Shown piece by piece: positions 1-24,083 of a DNA stretch of 64,000 bases. Source of the stretch: Telmatactis stephensoni (lineage: Eukaryota; Cnidaria; Anthozoa; Actiniaria; Isophelliidae); assembly GCA_029948255.1 (NCBI GenBank), contig JALIZF010001225.1, forward strand, positions 124,001 through 188,000, given 5' to 3'. The notes below the pieces were generated by a model, which worked only from the letters and a program-made list of their open reading frames with translations, did not search any database and was not told the origin of the DNA. Made by a program: the position numbers and the translations under genes. How positions within the stretch are numbered: the stretch's first letter is position 1; each line of letters starts with the position of its first letter.

Positions 1-378
1 AGATATTCTTTTGACTTTTTGCAATGTACTTTGGTTATATGTCCTCGGCTGCGTCTCGGACTGGAACTAAGGGAGCGGTCATTAACTAATGGGGGGGGGG
101 GGGGGCGGTAAATATGGGGGGTGGGCTATGATTTTTTGGGCGCCGATTTAAGGGGGGCAAACATTTTTGGGCCCAAATTTAAGGTGGGTAACAACTTTTT
201 GGACGCTACTTCTAAGACTGGACAATGTTGCATATGTACTGTATTGTTGATGATACTGCAGGCTTAAAACCATAACATAACCTTTATTTTGTATGTATTG
301 TGTTTTACACTTAACTTTTATATGGTATATCGAGAAAGTCGAACAATAACTAAATTCATCTCATTCATCACACTTCCA

Positions 379-928
379 TCAATCACTTTTAATAGTATCA
401 ATCACATCATTTGCATTACCATCACTCGCATTAACATCACTCACATCTTCACACTCAATGTCGCTGTGATCATCATTTTCACTAGTATCACTGTCACTTC
501 GAGATATAGCCAATAATAGTCTGATTTCTGCTTTTGCCCCGTCATCCAAAAGTTGACATTCTCGAGAAGTCAGAGCAATCGCCCATTTAATTTCTTTTCT
601 CTTTTTCCAAGGTTTTTAACGGTTTCTTTGCACAAATCATACATGGTTTTCCTTTCTATAATTCTGGCGCTAACTTCTTCAGTATTTCATTTTACGTGCA
701 TCGTGCCTTGCCTTTTTCCTCTTTATGCTCTTTTGTTGTTTGAGTGTTTTCCTTTCTTTTTCGAGATTGTCTTTTATTTGCGTGAAACAAATGCTTAAAT
801 GCCGCTGTGCAGGAAGATTGTAGATTGTAAAGTCGATCATTGACCAAATTCAATTCAATCTTCAAAGCCTGCAGTACCGACAACGTTTTCTCGTCAAAGT
901 TGTGTGCAGTTTTGTGTCCAGTCAACAC
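379..928 (-). pseudogene. Decayed lysine/glutamate-rich ORF inside the first TIR element
   Basis: Reading right to left, an open frame of about 78 codons starts near 928 and is rich in K, E, Q and R (for example KRQSRKRKENTQTTKEHKEE). The same composition continues after frame changes to a stop at 379-381, ending in an acidic D/S/N-rich tail. The pattern suggests one coding sequence with at least two frameshifts. It overlaps the start of the plus-strand ORF at 840, so one of the two starts is wrong. I do not recognise the family. Its place inside the element suggests an element-encoded protein. Confidence 0.3.
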
Positions 929-1361
929 TCTCCCAGACGAGCTAGTGAATTGTTTTCTCGAAGTGTTTCTTTACATCTTGCTCCAGCATTACGATAGTCG
1001 TTTTGATCGTCTCTATTTCCTGCCGATGTTCTACCATGACTATAACTGGGAAGTGTTATACCGGGAAGGGAAGTTCAAAAAACTAAACGTTGCTGTGCTA
1101 GATATTTACATTGCAAAGCAAAAGCTGAACCACTCTAAGGGCGCCCGGAAACAAGAAAAAGTGGACATTGAGACTGCACACATTGCAAGATCCTTTGTAC
1201 AAGGCAATTACGACATCGCTTATGAGGATAATGAAGGAAGTGATGATTCAGAAGAAGAGGATGATGCCTTTGATGATGCTGTGATGGAAGAAATTGGCAG
1301 TGATGATGATGGAAGCGACAATTGTGAAGATGATGAAAGACATGATAAAGAGGAGGCCTAG
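840..1361 (+). CDS. Hypothetical element-encoded protein with SAP-like motif and acidic tail
   Basis: This 173-codon frame lies inside the 70-2119 element. Residues about 65-118 (HDYNWEVLY, then KLNVAVLDIYIAKQKL and a basic GARKQEKV stretch) look like a short SAP-like helix-extended-loop-helix motif, a DNA-binding type known from many transposon and chromatin proteins. Residues about 128-173 are almost all D, E, S and G. The true start may be downstream of 928, because the first 30 codons overlap a better minus-strand frame. No catalytic motif is seen. SAP-like is my reading of the hydrophobic and basic spacing, not a search result. The frame could be the last exon of a longer element gene. 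Confidence 0.4.
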   Translation: MTKFNSIFKACSTDNVFSSKLCAVLCPVNTLPDELVNCFLEVFLYILLQHYDSRFDRLYFLPMFYHDYNWEVLYREGKFKKLNVAVLDIYIAKQKLNHSKGARKQEKVDIETAHIARSFVQGNYDIAYEDNEGSDDSEEEDDAFDDAVMEEIGSDDDGSDNCEDDERHDKEEA

Positions 1362-1605
1362 GGAAACAAGATGAAAGCGTCTCAAGGCTGTTGAATGTCA
1401 CAAGATCTGGAAGAATATGCAGGACATGGAGGGGGAGAGCTGCCGCAGATTTTTATTGAAAAATGATCTGGCACAGGAGTTCCAAACTTTAATACATCGG
1501 TAAAAACACGAGAGTGAAGTTTTTCACAATACCCATTTTTGTTTGATTATGTTTCTAAAAATCATGAAAATAGCACTGTTATTCCACTCATATAGTGATT
1601 TCATA

Positions 1606-1820
1606 TTGTTTTTTTTTTCCCGCTACTATGTCGACATATATGTCGACATATATCTCGACTTTTGTCTTTTGCGGACGAGGTCGACTTATATGTCGACATA
1701 TAAGTCGACCTAGTTCAAAAGTCGACATATAAGTCGACTTATAAGTCGACCTCGTTCGCAAAAGACAAAATTCGATATATGTCGACATATATGTTGACAT
1801 AGTAGCGGAAAAAAAACCAA
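1606..1820. mobile_element. Hairpin MITE built from GTCGAC-containing repeats
   Basis: The two ends are inverted copies of a T-run followed by CCGCTACTATGT. The interior is an imperfect palindrome made of repeated GTCGAC units joined by ATAT or TTAT spacers, nine exact GTCGAC in about 180 bp. It lies inside the larger TIR element and carries no credible coding sequence. Confidence 0.65.
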
Positions 1821-2119
1821 TATGGCCCTTTAGGGGCTCCGTATTATATTGAATTGAATTATATTTCCCATAAATAGAAATAAAAGTAACAATGGAAGTA
1901 TATTAAAGTATATTAAGTGTATTATGTTATCCACCCATGGGACAAAGTGGAGGGGGGTAGGGTCACAATTTTTTGGGCTCCCATTTGAGGGGGGGCTCAT
2001 ATTTTCTGGGCTCTACATAGGAGAGGGGCCAAAGATTTTGGGTCCTTTCATCTGCATATTTACCGGCCCATCCCCCCCCCCCCCCCCCCCCCCACCCCAT
2101 TAGTTAAAGACCGCTCCCT

Positions 2120-2620
2120 CAAGTCCTCATTGTCGGCCTTTAAACATTACTTCAAAAACGAACAAAAAATAGTCCAACTGAAGCAATTCTGCATCGTTAC
2201 GTTGTATTCAACTGATTTCAGTGTCAAGCTACAAGGCGATCCCGCTTATAATTGATTATAACACGTAAGCTGTACGATAATAATTCTAAAATCTGGGTGT
2301 ATTTTATAATTGACAAACAATTCATCAGTCGGTATTAGAAGTACCTGAAGTATTATATATTTCAAATGTGTATAAATACTACTTTTAATTGAATAACCCA
2401 TCAAATTCTGGGATGTCGTATTAACAAACATCGAGCACAATGTTGTTTAAATCCGCACTTGAATCAATAAAACTCAGTCAATAATTACTGTGTTAAAATA
2501 TAACTACACGTGATACTTCTTCTTAAGCCATCATTGCTAAATCGTATACCACTTTGCCCAGCCAGTTGTATGGACAGTTTTGGAACGAATGTACATACAG
2601 ACTTTGAGGATTCAGTGAAC
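2120..2620. other. No gene seen; 3' flank of copy A
   Basis: From about 2540 the sequence is the 3' UTR side of copy A and is repeated downstream of copies B, C and D. The part before that is AT-rich and shows no coding or repeat structure I can support. Confidence 0.5.
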
Positions 2621-14589
<11,969 letters not shown>

Positions 14590-14706
14590 CGCGCACAAAC
14601 TTCTTCTATTCCTAAACCATTAATATTGGATTAGCTTCCGTATATTCTACGTAAAACTCCAGAAGAGATGACAAACTATGAATACCACTTAAACAGTGGT
14701 GTTTAC

Positions 14707-14811
14707 CTTCAAGTTGCTGTTGCCACTGAGAGCAGAGTCGATATGCGATCTTTAGGGAATACACTATTTGAAGTGAAAGTTGAAGTACAATGGAATTATG
14801 TCATATTTATA
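14707..14811 (-). promoter_or_regulatory. TATA promoter and 5' UTR exon of copy A
   Basis: On the minus strand TATAAATA lies at 14804-14811. Transcription should start about 25-30 bases downstream, near 14776. The UTR exon ends at 14707 with AACTTGAAG before a GTAAAC donor. The next exon starts at 14611 after GGTTTAG, 22 bases before the ATG. The same layout is present in copies B, C and D, which supports it. Confidence 0.65.
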
Positions 14812-15257
14812 GACGATAATTGTTGACGACCACCACGACGGCCCCATTTACGCAGTTGGACAAGAGACTGTTTTATATTGCCTGCAAACCTGCACACCTG
14901 CATGTCAATCTCACCAACTCACTAAAAGTGCTTTCTTTTAGAACACAGAGAGCTTGGCATTCAATAAGGGAGAAAAGAGATGGTTCCTAAAGCGACTAGA
15001 CCATATACTATTAGGCTAACTACTGGTCTACTAAGGGATTTGGAAGATAAAAATACCTATATATAGATAATCTTGTGCATGGACTGTCTATTGTTATGCA
15101 AATTACGCTTCAAGGTGGCGAAGAGGCGCGCTATGATTTATTTTATTTATATTTATAATTATCATTTTTTGACTTCTTCTTTTCTCCTTCAACTTTATAG
15201 AAGATGCGCCTTAATGCAATTTTTTAATAAATAAATAAGTAAATAAATAAATAAATG

Positions 15258-15402
<145 letters not shown>

Positions 15403-17316
15403 TTAAAAAAATAAAGAAATAAAGAAATAGATAAATAAAGAAAAGAAAAGAATTTCAAATCTGAACTTTGTAAGCAGTGACGGTGACAGAAATCGTATAT
15501 TTAATAATTTTTGTTATTTTGTAATAGAATGCTTGCGTACATTTTGATGCAACACGAATATCTGCGACAAATTGTGAACAAGTTCAAGCTAATTTACTAT
15601 GGAGGCAACAGTACCCTCGCTAACGTCACAGTGCCAAAGGTTAAATCGTTGGGTTGAGACATAGGTACGGCTAATCAAAACAACAAAAAAGAAAAACAAC
15701 ATCAAACGAGAGATGCACGAAAATGTCAACAAAAGATGACCGGAATGACCAAGATGTCAAAAAAAAACCTTCCCATAAGTGCGTAAACGGTGCATCTTTC
15801 AATATATGCACATCGCTCACTTCGAAATGCACGCGCGATAGACTTTTTCTTTTCTTCGCGCGCAAATCATATCATTATTTTTCTCATTGTGACGAAACAA
15901 TTGGATAATTTAACTCGCAATATTTTCTGTCTTGACCTTACCGTTTGTACCATTACTTTTGAAGGAATAGTTACTTTTCTTGTTTTTAGCTAGTTACAAT
16001 TTGTTCATCACTTTGCAAAGACAGCAACATACAAACTTACACACACAATATAATACGATGAGAAAAAGGTTCAATGAAAAGCAGAAAAATAGAGAAAAAA
16101 GATTAAAGACCACAAAAACGAAAAAAGAGAGAACATTATCGAAAGGAGAGGAAAGGATAAAAAAAACAAAAATTGAACAAAATATGTTAACGAGTTCAGG
16201 TTCAATTTTCTCTAATCGACTTTCTACGGTACAAGCTCAGCTGTTGCACAAAATTGTTTCCATTTTTTTATGTTGTGTTGTTTGTATTACAAACTTGCTA
16301 GTTTAAAGATGTTCGATTAGTTACGTGTCTTTTGTGATCTTTATAATTCGAGTTCCTGTTTTGCTCTGATTAATTAGCCCTCAGAAACCGTAATTCAATT
16401 ACATCACTTTACCCATTTCTAATAATTATGATATAAAGTTTTACTACTATCACAATCATCATTTTTGTTTGATTGTTTTTCTATTAAATTGTCAGTTCTG
16501 TCAGCTGTGTGTTTGTTTGTTGCTGCCGGGGAAGTTTGTCTTTGTCCATTTTACTTATCATTTCGTTTGCAATATTCCCTTTCATTTATTCATGCATTCC
16601 CTAATTTGTTTATGTCTGTTTAAAATAGTGTACTTGCTTGGGGTGATGTACTACGCTTCTAGTCCTTTTATCTGTTGCCATCTGCCATGTCCTTCTTCAA
16701 GATCTTGGTGTTGCTTGATCATTCGTATCAAGCTTTCGGTTGTCACTGGGACTCCAAAACTGACCTTATTTGGAGATCTTTTGTTCGCGGAGTACAATAG
16801 AATTAATCACCGTGACACATCAGCCGAGTATGCAAATGACTGTTGAGTTTTCCGAATGAGTAGTCCGAATAAGTGACAATTACCTCCCGTGGGGGAGGTG
16901 ATAAAATTTATCCAAACACAGGCGACCCATGACAGTATTTTGTGTACTGCGGAGGGAGCCCCTGTGCGTCGATAACTGACATGCACTGAGCTGCTGAGAC
17001 TCTTCGGTCATAAAATGAGTCCCGCGTGTAGGACGTAAATGAAGGATAGAAATAATTTTAAACATTTCCACAGTGATGTTTCTGTTTATTTAGAGATTCC
17101 AAACAGTTCTTTATTAAAGTAAAACTTTTGTTAGATTTTGACAAGCGAAACTACAAAAACAGCTTGACTCGTTCGTGCCGGTCCGAACTGACTAACGTAT
17201 AAATCTAAAGTTTTTCTTCTCAAATTATCAGTGCTAACACTTCGGTGAAGTGTTTCCAGCAAGCCCCATTGACGGAGTATAGATGCATTCTATTGAACTG
17301 ATAAAATTTGTCCCAA
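15403..17316. other. No gene; duplicated upstream flank of unit A
   Basis: Sequence from about 15530 to 16440 recurs in unit C, split there by about 3.8 kb of extra DNA between 47175 and 51005. A lysine-rich frame near 16058-16170 (KRFNEKQKNREKR) recurs at 47060, but only as part of the duplication and not as a conserved protein. The rest shows nothing I can support. Confidence 0.45.
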
Positions 17317-17324
17317 GTCCTGAG

Positions 17325-17965
17325 CCCGGGGGGGGGGGGGGGGGGGGGGTACGCCTTCCAATTTTGGGTAGGGACGTGCCGCTGAGCCTTTCGAACCCTG
17401 AATATACTCTAAGATTCTTTCACACATTAACGTACTAAACCTACAAAACCATTTGGTAAAGGCTTGGGACTATTCCAAACCTACAAATCTAGAACTGAGA
17501 TGAAATATAAAATCTAGGATAAATGCCTAGGCTAGCATATTTTTGTGTAGTTGGTCCTGCCCATGCGAGGTCCAACAACTAGCCATAACAAAATTGTAAT
17601 AAGAAATCTACGTCACAAAAAGTCCCTTGCCAAACTTATTAATAGACTACAAAATCACTAGGAGTATGAAATGCATGGAAAAGTGTCGCGTAACACCTGT
17701 TCCAGAGCAAAATTTCCAAAATTGATACCCTGTTCCAGAGTAAATGCCTGCCTAATTTCATTGTTTCCGGCCCGTTGACGTGTCGTTAACCCCTTTCAGC
17801 CCGGCCTTTTAGACGAACTTTGTTAAATAGATACCCTGTTCCAGAGAGTAATTACGATTTTATATACCCTGTTCCAGAGTAAAATCGCTGAAAACCCTAC
17901 CCTGTTTGGCGGCACGTACCCGTATATCGAATATAGGGGAGTACCCCCCCCCCCCCCCCCCCGGG
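17325..17965. mobile_element. hAT-like MITE with G/C-run ends and 8-bp target duplication
   Basis: The element starts CCCGGG plus a long G run and ends with a long C run plus GGG. It is flanked on both sides by the direct repeat GTCCTGAG (17317-17324 and 17966-17973). An 8-bp target duplication fits the hAT superfamily. Inside, the motif CCTGTTCCAGAG occurs at least four times. No transposase frame is present. Confidence 0.75.
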
Positions 17966-17973
17966 GTCCTGAG

Positions 17974-18262
17974 TTTGCCGTAAGTTTGCCAGTGACAGTG
18001 CCAGAACCAACTAAATCAAAACACTTCTCCGTTAAATGATAGAGGCTAGTCTAGCTTAGTTTCGGCTGTTCTTGTTGTTGTTTTATTCAGGACAGAAAGA
18101 TATTCAATCTTAAACTCAGTAACACCTCCAACTCTTTTGTTTATTAACCAAGTGGCACAAGACAGTATCGGATAACAAATTTCATTGTTTGTTCCAAAAT
18201 TGAAGTATTATCACTCGTGTCCGACTTGATAAACTGAGTACATGTGACAGCCAGCTAGCAGT
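17974..18262. other. No feature seen
   Basis: Unique AT-rich sequence between the hAT-like MITE and a weak coding signal. I see no ORF, repeat or RNA structure here. Confidence 0.4.
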
Positions 18263-18534
18263 ATGAATCGAAAGATTACAGTTTCAAGTGAAGTTAAAAC
18301 TCCGGCACCAAGTACACAGTCAGCGCTAGTATGGCGATTCAGAAACCTACGGCACAAGCAAGCAAACCAACTGATGAACTTTATAGTAAAACGCCACCGA
18401 TTACAGAGAGCGTAGAACATTTTAAAACCAAAGATTTGTTGTGGTCCCTCTGCCCACCTCCGCCGCTGAAAAGGCAAAATGCTCTTCGTGGAGCCAAGTT
18501 AGTGGAGGAGATGAACAAGACTGAGTCAGAATAG
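18263..18534 (+). pseudogene. Weak, apparently frameshifted coding remnant
   Basis: An ATG at 18263 opens a polar stretch (MNRKITVSSEVKTPAPSTQS) that runs out of frame near 18330, where an overlapping frame takes over. The second frame reads MAIQKPTAQASKPTDELYSK, contains a PPPPLKRQ segment and stops at 18534. The two compositions match, so a single frameshift or an unseen intron could join them. No family is recognised. It might be chance. Confidence 0.25.
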
Positions 18535-19319
18535 CTCTTCGGCGTATAAAACTCTGGAAGGCCTCAGTGTTTGAGTTCAATTCTGGCCGAATCAGTTTCA
18601 AGTTGCCATCATCATGAAGACGTTGAATTGACAGTGAACACATCGTGCAACAGACCCGGTTTAAACAATTTTAGTATTGACGTAGTTTATAAATATCAGG
18701 TATTTGACCTGTCAGTTTCAGTGTAGAGAATATTTCTTTGTTTTTTCTAAGGTTGTGTCTCCTCGCACACCAGATTTGGTTAGTCAAAGTCCAGTTCCCT
18801 AAAACTAACCGTAAAAATTACCCCAAGGTACTTGAGTGTTTATTTCTACAAAGTCTTCCCAAATAGTGACCCTAGACCTAACCAAACCGGGTTTGCGAGG
18901 ATCCCATCTAGCCATGACCTTTTTTCTAAGACCTGCATCGACCTGCATTGGCTTGACATTCCCACAACAGGAACCCCAATAAAACTTGGTACCGTAAAAA
19001 CGAGTGGTTGCACAGTTAATTATTCTTTGGGATGCATGGAGTCCATGTGCTATTCGGTTATTTTGTATGTTGTTTATTAAACTGACGAATTTTAAACTTC
19101 AAACAGAAGTTGTTCTATGAACCTTCTGCACTCAAAGTCATGGACTTGTTGGCCAAACATTGAAGACTGAAATTAATTTTATTGCTAAAGGTGAATAGAA
19201 CTAGTTCTCAAGCAAGCAAGGTAAGCCTCTGTTTTAGCTGAAGGATCTTGTAACCAATTCTTTTCTGTAGGTCTATAAAGAAATAACACAATAACTTACA
19301 CAGTAAAATTATAGATTAA

Positions 19320-19500
19320 TGGTCAATGTTTAGTGTGCGTAAATCTAGTTCTTCTGGATGCACATGGTTAGTTGGGAGAGCACGATGGTAGCATAAGAGT
19401 TGCTCGAGGCGGAGCTGGGAGCAACCTTAGCTACCAGAGTGTTCTCCCAACTATCCAAGTGAATCCAGAACTAGATTTACTCACATCTAAGCATTGACCA
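19320..19500. mobile_element. Hairpin MITE
   Basis: TGGTCAATG at 19320 pairs with CATTGACCA ending at 19500. The arms also share AAATCTAGTTCT and GTTGGGAGA complements. It lies in the 3' flank of the recombinase gene. The stretch 18535-19319 before it has no supported feature. Confidence 0.65.
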
Positions 19501-19953
19501 ATTGCTTTTATAACATAGCCAAAGATTTTGGGAGATATTTTGTTTTAATCTTTAGATGATCAATGGTAAAATTCTCATTAACTTAATGATCGCGCGAAAA
19601 TGTTTGACACGATTGGGAAAACTCAGAGGTCAGATTGTACATGGTAGCATCAAAAGACTTGATTTATGTACTGCTAAGGTATAAATCATTCTTTTTAGAA
19701 CAAAGATAGATTCTACGAGGCTTTTTTTTTGTTAAGACCTTTTTATTTTCTGATGATCAAAGTACAAATTCTCCTTAATCATTACCACGAAAATATTTGA
19801 CGAACTGTCGAAATGATTCAAAATATTTCACTTCTGTTTATGTCAATGAAAACTTTCTGAGACAAAGTTTGAAATCTAATTGATTTACAACGCTTTTTAA
19901 TTCATTTTCAAAGAATAATCTTGTAAGTAAGGCAGCTCTTTGAGACCTGTAAG

Positions 19954-21535
19954 TCACTTGTTTTCATCGTTGCCAGTGTAGCTTGGTACAACAATGTGGA
20001 CGTTCTGGATGGTACAGTGGCTGAAAATGGACTTTAAGCACGTCGTTGGACTTTTATCAAGAGCAGAAACAAGAACATTATTTTGTTGGAATGCTGTTCC
20101 TACCTGCAGAGATTCTGGTTGGTTTAGTATAACTGCATTGGCTGATCTTTGGTCGAGACTTTTTGACAACACTTCGCTGCAGTGATAGAGTTGAGAGCTC
20201 GATGGACGCGTGTTGTAGGAAGTCAGACTTTGCTCATTTCTGTGTCCAGAAATAGACATAATATGGCGATTCGGAATTCCTTCATTTGACCAAAGAGTAA
20301 TGGCTGTGGCTCTGACAGAATGGTTGGTGTAAATGTTGGAGAGTTGGGCGGCCTTGCTTATGTCTTTCATCATTTGACTGAGCTTGTTAACGCCGAGGGG
20401 TTTGTTGTCGTACCAGATTAAACCATTGGGCGTCCAGTTTTTCTTAGGATACTGGAAGAAAGCTTCTGACAGAGGATTTAATTTCGTCAAGTACAACTGT
20501 ATGGCTTTGTAACCGTCGTTTTCTTGGTCGGTTTCATAAAGTCTGGCATATTTTTCGGTGCTGCTCACGTCTTTTAAGCCTCCTGGATGGTTTTTGGTGA
20601 TTTCGTCGTGAGTCATAGTTATGTAGTTTCGACCGGCGGCATCTACTTCAGATTTGAAACTGGATTTCGTTAGTTCTCTTTGGCCTTCTCTACCTCTTCT
20701 GCAGAAAAACAGTACCACGTGGAACCATACATTTCGTAGAAGGGACAATGGGTTATGGATGGAGAGGGCTTCGGATGCTTTCAGTTTGACCAAATCTTCA
20801 CTTTCGATGGGAGGCTTGTGTTGGCTGTTTTCCTTCCCGCTTCTCTTCAACTGCACTAACTGGGCGTCCAGCATGTTGTTGGAGCGTTTAAATCGTGGAT
20901 CACTGGATAACTTTAGATTTCTGTTGTGTGGTGGCTGGTTTAGGAATCGTTCTATCCCGTGCCTGAATCCAAGAAGGGATTTTTTACTATATGACTCTCC
21001 GTCTTTTTTGCGAGCCTCCGCGTAAAAACGCCTCAAATTGGCATCAAGTTGGCCAATTGTCATATATTCAAGTGGAGTTTGGATGTTCCTCTCTTTACAC
21101 CAGGCTAAAAACGAGAAGGTAAATTTATGCTGTTTAAATAATTGTTTAAAAATCAGATTTTTGTTCAATTTGTGTTATAAACTTTTCAAGGAAGCCAATG
21201 ACAAGTACATTGTTTACATTTTTTACATAGCTTTCATTGTCTAGCTAATTAACTGGAGATTTCAAATTATTACCTTTGAATGTTGAAACACACCAGTTTG
21301 TTGACTTCTTGGTTTTACTCGAGTGTTTATCTTCAAGAAGTTTTTCCAGCTCTCTTTTGGATAAACTGGCAAAGCGTTTTTCAGATCTAGATTCGCTTGA
21401 CTTTACTAGATCGGTACTTTTATCTGCAGTCTGATCTTCCAAAATAACCTCGGAAATGTCAGCCCAATCGATGTCAAATATCGGGTCTTCGATATCTAAT
21501 AAGCTGTTTTCGTTTGGAGCATTTGTTTCCGTCAT
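19954..21535 (-). CDS. Crypton-like tyrosine recombinase (DUF3504-type), two exons
   Basis: Exon 1 (21274-21535) has an acidic start and ends in a GTAATA donor. Exon 2 (19954-21104) follows a CTCGTTTTTAG acceptor. The phase-1 join gives STFKAWCKERNIQ and a 470-residue frame without stops. Residues about 80-170 resemble the N-terminal helical DNA-binding domain of phage-type recombinases. The catalytic part shows an arginine box (FFCRRGREGQREL, about 225), HSVRATAITLW with the H-x-x-R pair (about 348), GHRNEQSLTSYN with the last histidine and the nucleophile tyrosine (about 386). This arrangement is that of Crypton recombinases and their domesticated animal relatives. An intact frame and a real intron fit either a young Crypton or a host gene derived from one. 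No terminal repeats are seen, as expected for Cryptons. It would act on DNA in the nucleus. Confidence 0.8.
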
Positions 21536-22424
21536 TTTACTAAAGAAATTTTAGTAAGCGACAGGGAAAAAAATGAATGAGATGAAAATATTTCAATCCT
21601 GAAAATTGACGCAATAGCGTGCACCATCACCATGAACCATCCATTTCTTTTTCATAGGTAGCCAGCCAATCAGAGCGCGCAGTTATATCTTAGCTATGTT
21701 ATAATTTATTTTTGTACAATATTATATGATACAGTTTGACTTGAAGCTTATTAAAGGGTTGCTGAACTTTAAAATCTAAGAATATGTATAAATAAAACTT
21801 AAGACTTATGTTACATATAAAGTCTTACATGGATTGGAGTCTAATAAAACTTTTAAGAAAGTCTTAAGCTTAATTTATTTAAGCTTATCTATCCATTTAC
21901 TATATTAAGCTCAATTTAGAATTCTTAATTCTTAATTTAATTTTTTTTTCTGGAACTATACAGTCACTTAAAATTCAATACATTCCATCTGTGAAATTGG
22001 AAATTCTATGTGGGTCAAAAGACATATTTTCTATCTTTCTAGTTCTGACACAAATCACTAAATAATTGGTCACTTTGTCGCCAAAAGAAAACTCCATAGT
22101 ATTTAGATCTATTTTATAGACAGGCCCGTCTGCCGGCTGGGAACATAATCGAGACGAGATGTTGACAAGACGTTGGAAATTCTGCGTTGAGTGTTCGAGA
22201 GATCTTTTTTCTAAATTGCGTCATTTTAAAACATAAACCATTCACCCAAGTTGAGATGTTTTAAGTTTGTGGAAGACTTTTCTCATTAGTAATTTTTGAC
22301 AAGTAAAAGAATTTCAAAATTATAAATGTTTTCTTCAGTTTTAAGCGAAGGAAAGTTAAAAAAAGGAAAAATACAAATTTTAGAAAAGTATTTTCAACTG
22401 AGGAAAAAACGGGTTTTGACTCAG
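21536..22424. other. No gene; 5' flank of recombinase and start of unit B
   Basis: Sequence around 22020-22420 is shared with the 33.1 kb edge of unit B and with unit C near 38.8 kb (TTTCTCATTAGTAATTTTTG). The first 450 bases are unique AT-rich DNA. No ORF or RNA is supported. Confidence 0.45.
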
Positions 22425-22615
22425 GCAAGACTCGAACCTTGCTACAAAAAGCAAATTAGTAGTTAGCAAATCCGTATGTTACGTATAGGATGAAGATTTC
22501 GCGCCCCTTTAATTTCGCGCTATGCGGTAGAACGCAGCTAGCATCGCAGTCAAAGAAGCTGTCGGATCCTAGGCCATAGATAACTGAACCTTCACTAGGT
22601 TAACTGGTTTACGGA
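22425..22615 (-). repeat. SINE-like remnant with pol III boxes
   Basis: On the minus strand GCAAGGTTCGAGTCTTGC matches a B box, and TTAACCTAGTGAAGGTTCAG, about 150 bases upstream of it, resembles an A box. The large spacing means the tRNA-like head has been interrupted. Related copies occur near 39045-39190 and 52490-52760. Confidence 0.45.
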
Positions 22616-22867
22616 GAGATTTGGAGGACAAAATAACCTAGTGTATCTTGTCAATGGACTGTCTTTTGTTATACAAATTACGTTTTCCGGGATTAAGCTA
22701 TATTGAAAACTCTTAACTATGGAGGACTTGCGCCAGGTTCGAGTTCCGTTTATTTCTTTTCTTCGTTCTTTCATTCATTCTTTCTTTCCTTTTTTGCGTG
22801 TTTTGTTTTGTTTTGTTTTTGTTTTGGGGGGGCTGTTTTATGTGTGTCTTTGGCTGAAATTTATAAC

Positions 22868-22898
<31 letters not shown>

Positions 22899-22957
22899 GA
22901 TAAATAAATAAATAAATAAATAAATAAATAGATAAATAAATAAATAAATAAATAAAT
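22868..22957. repeat. AAAT microsatellite
   Basis: Roughly 20 AAAT units with two GATA-type interruptions. A shorter array sits at the same place in unit D (about 54363-54386). Confidence 0.9.
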
Positions 22958-24083
22958 GACAATAAAGCAATAACAAACAATAGCAAAGCAATGAATAACA
23001 AATTAAGCAATGATGGTTGATAGCTTCGTGCGATATTTAATGTCTTTTATCTATTGTACTTTGCGTGTATTCATAACATTTACTGTACAGTGTACAACAC
23101 ACTTTGTGTTATAATTTTGAATCTACTCCAAATATGTCAAGTTCCTTGGAGTAAATTACTCCCATTAAGTACAGAAACCATAAAACATATCGTGTTTGCA
23201 CGTCTGGTTAAGGTTGTTTTTAATGGTATATTTTTAGCTTCTATACATTATGTAATGCTTTAAGGTTCTAATTACAGAGGCAAAGTAGGATTTGTCAGAA
23301 AACCAGCGTCTTCTATAGCTTGATAAGAAGCACTCACGGGGGGAGGGGAAGGGGAGTTGCTCTATTATATTCACCCCACCCCCCGGCTTAGCTCTCCCAA
23401 CCGTTGCACTCAACCTTCCCTACCCATATAGAGAGACGTATCTTGGTATGTAACTTCAAGTTTACTTTGTGGAGATTCCATCATGTTGGTAATCAAAAGT
23501 AAAACCTACAATATATACATTCGGGTTTTCGGGGACGACTGACTTTGAATGAGCGAAAATGAAATTAGACGAAAAATAAAAAACGTTTACGTTAGTCTTT
23601 AAAGTAGCAAAAAATAAGAAGTCTTTTGGCACGGACCGTGTTTGTCGTAGGTTTCTGAAAACACAGTCTCTTTCCAATACTTTCGGGATTATAGCATTAT
23701 AGCTTGTAGGAAGTCTTGGTAAATGCATTAGCAATGTAAAATCAAGGTAAATCGTATACCCTTTTGCCCTGCCAGTTGTATGGACAGTTTTGGAACGAAT
23801 GTACATACAGACTTTGGGGACTGAACTTATTGAAGATAACAATGTATTGTGTCGTCTTTAGGAGGAATAATAGTGACGTCAGAAGTAGTACACGGCGATG
23901 ATGCGGTTTCTTTGCACTCTTTATTGTCCTTCAAACAGTAAAACTCGTTGCATTTACCTGTAGACATAAATCAACATGATTAACCCAAACTATACCAAAA
24001 TATTAAGTAGGCATCATATTCTACTTGCAATAAATTACAATAAAATAGCGTTGTTCATACAAACACTTGCTCAGTTTTGTATA

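Larger units (their letters stand above)
70..2119. mobile_element. Terminal-inverted-repeat element with G/C runs near both ends
   Basis: The ends are inverted copies beginning AGGGAGCGGTC, followed by TTAACTAAT, a long G run and GGTAAATATG. The right end at about 2055-2119 mirrors the left end at 70-116. The interior holds a plus-strand acidic ORF (840-1361), a decayed minus-strand ORF (379-928) and a nested hairpin (1606-1820). A sequence at 44108-44170 resembles the two flanks joined without the element. A clean target duplication is not visible, so the superfamily is unassigned. Confidence 0.7.

Noticed and set aside
16058..16306. Lysine-rich frame (KRFNEKQKNREKR) and its copy at 46988-47263
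   Set aside because: It recurs only because the flank is duplicated. The copies diverge in frame and lack splice or start support.
23462..23842. 126-codon minus-strand frame, also at 54849-55409
   Set aside because: It is the 3' flank of the cysteine-rich gene copies beyond the stop codon. It is conserved by duplication and interrupted by an insertion in copy C.
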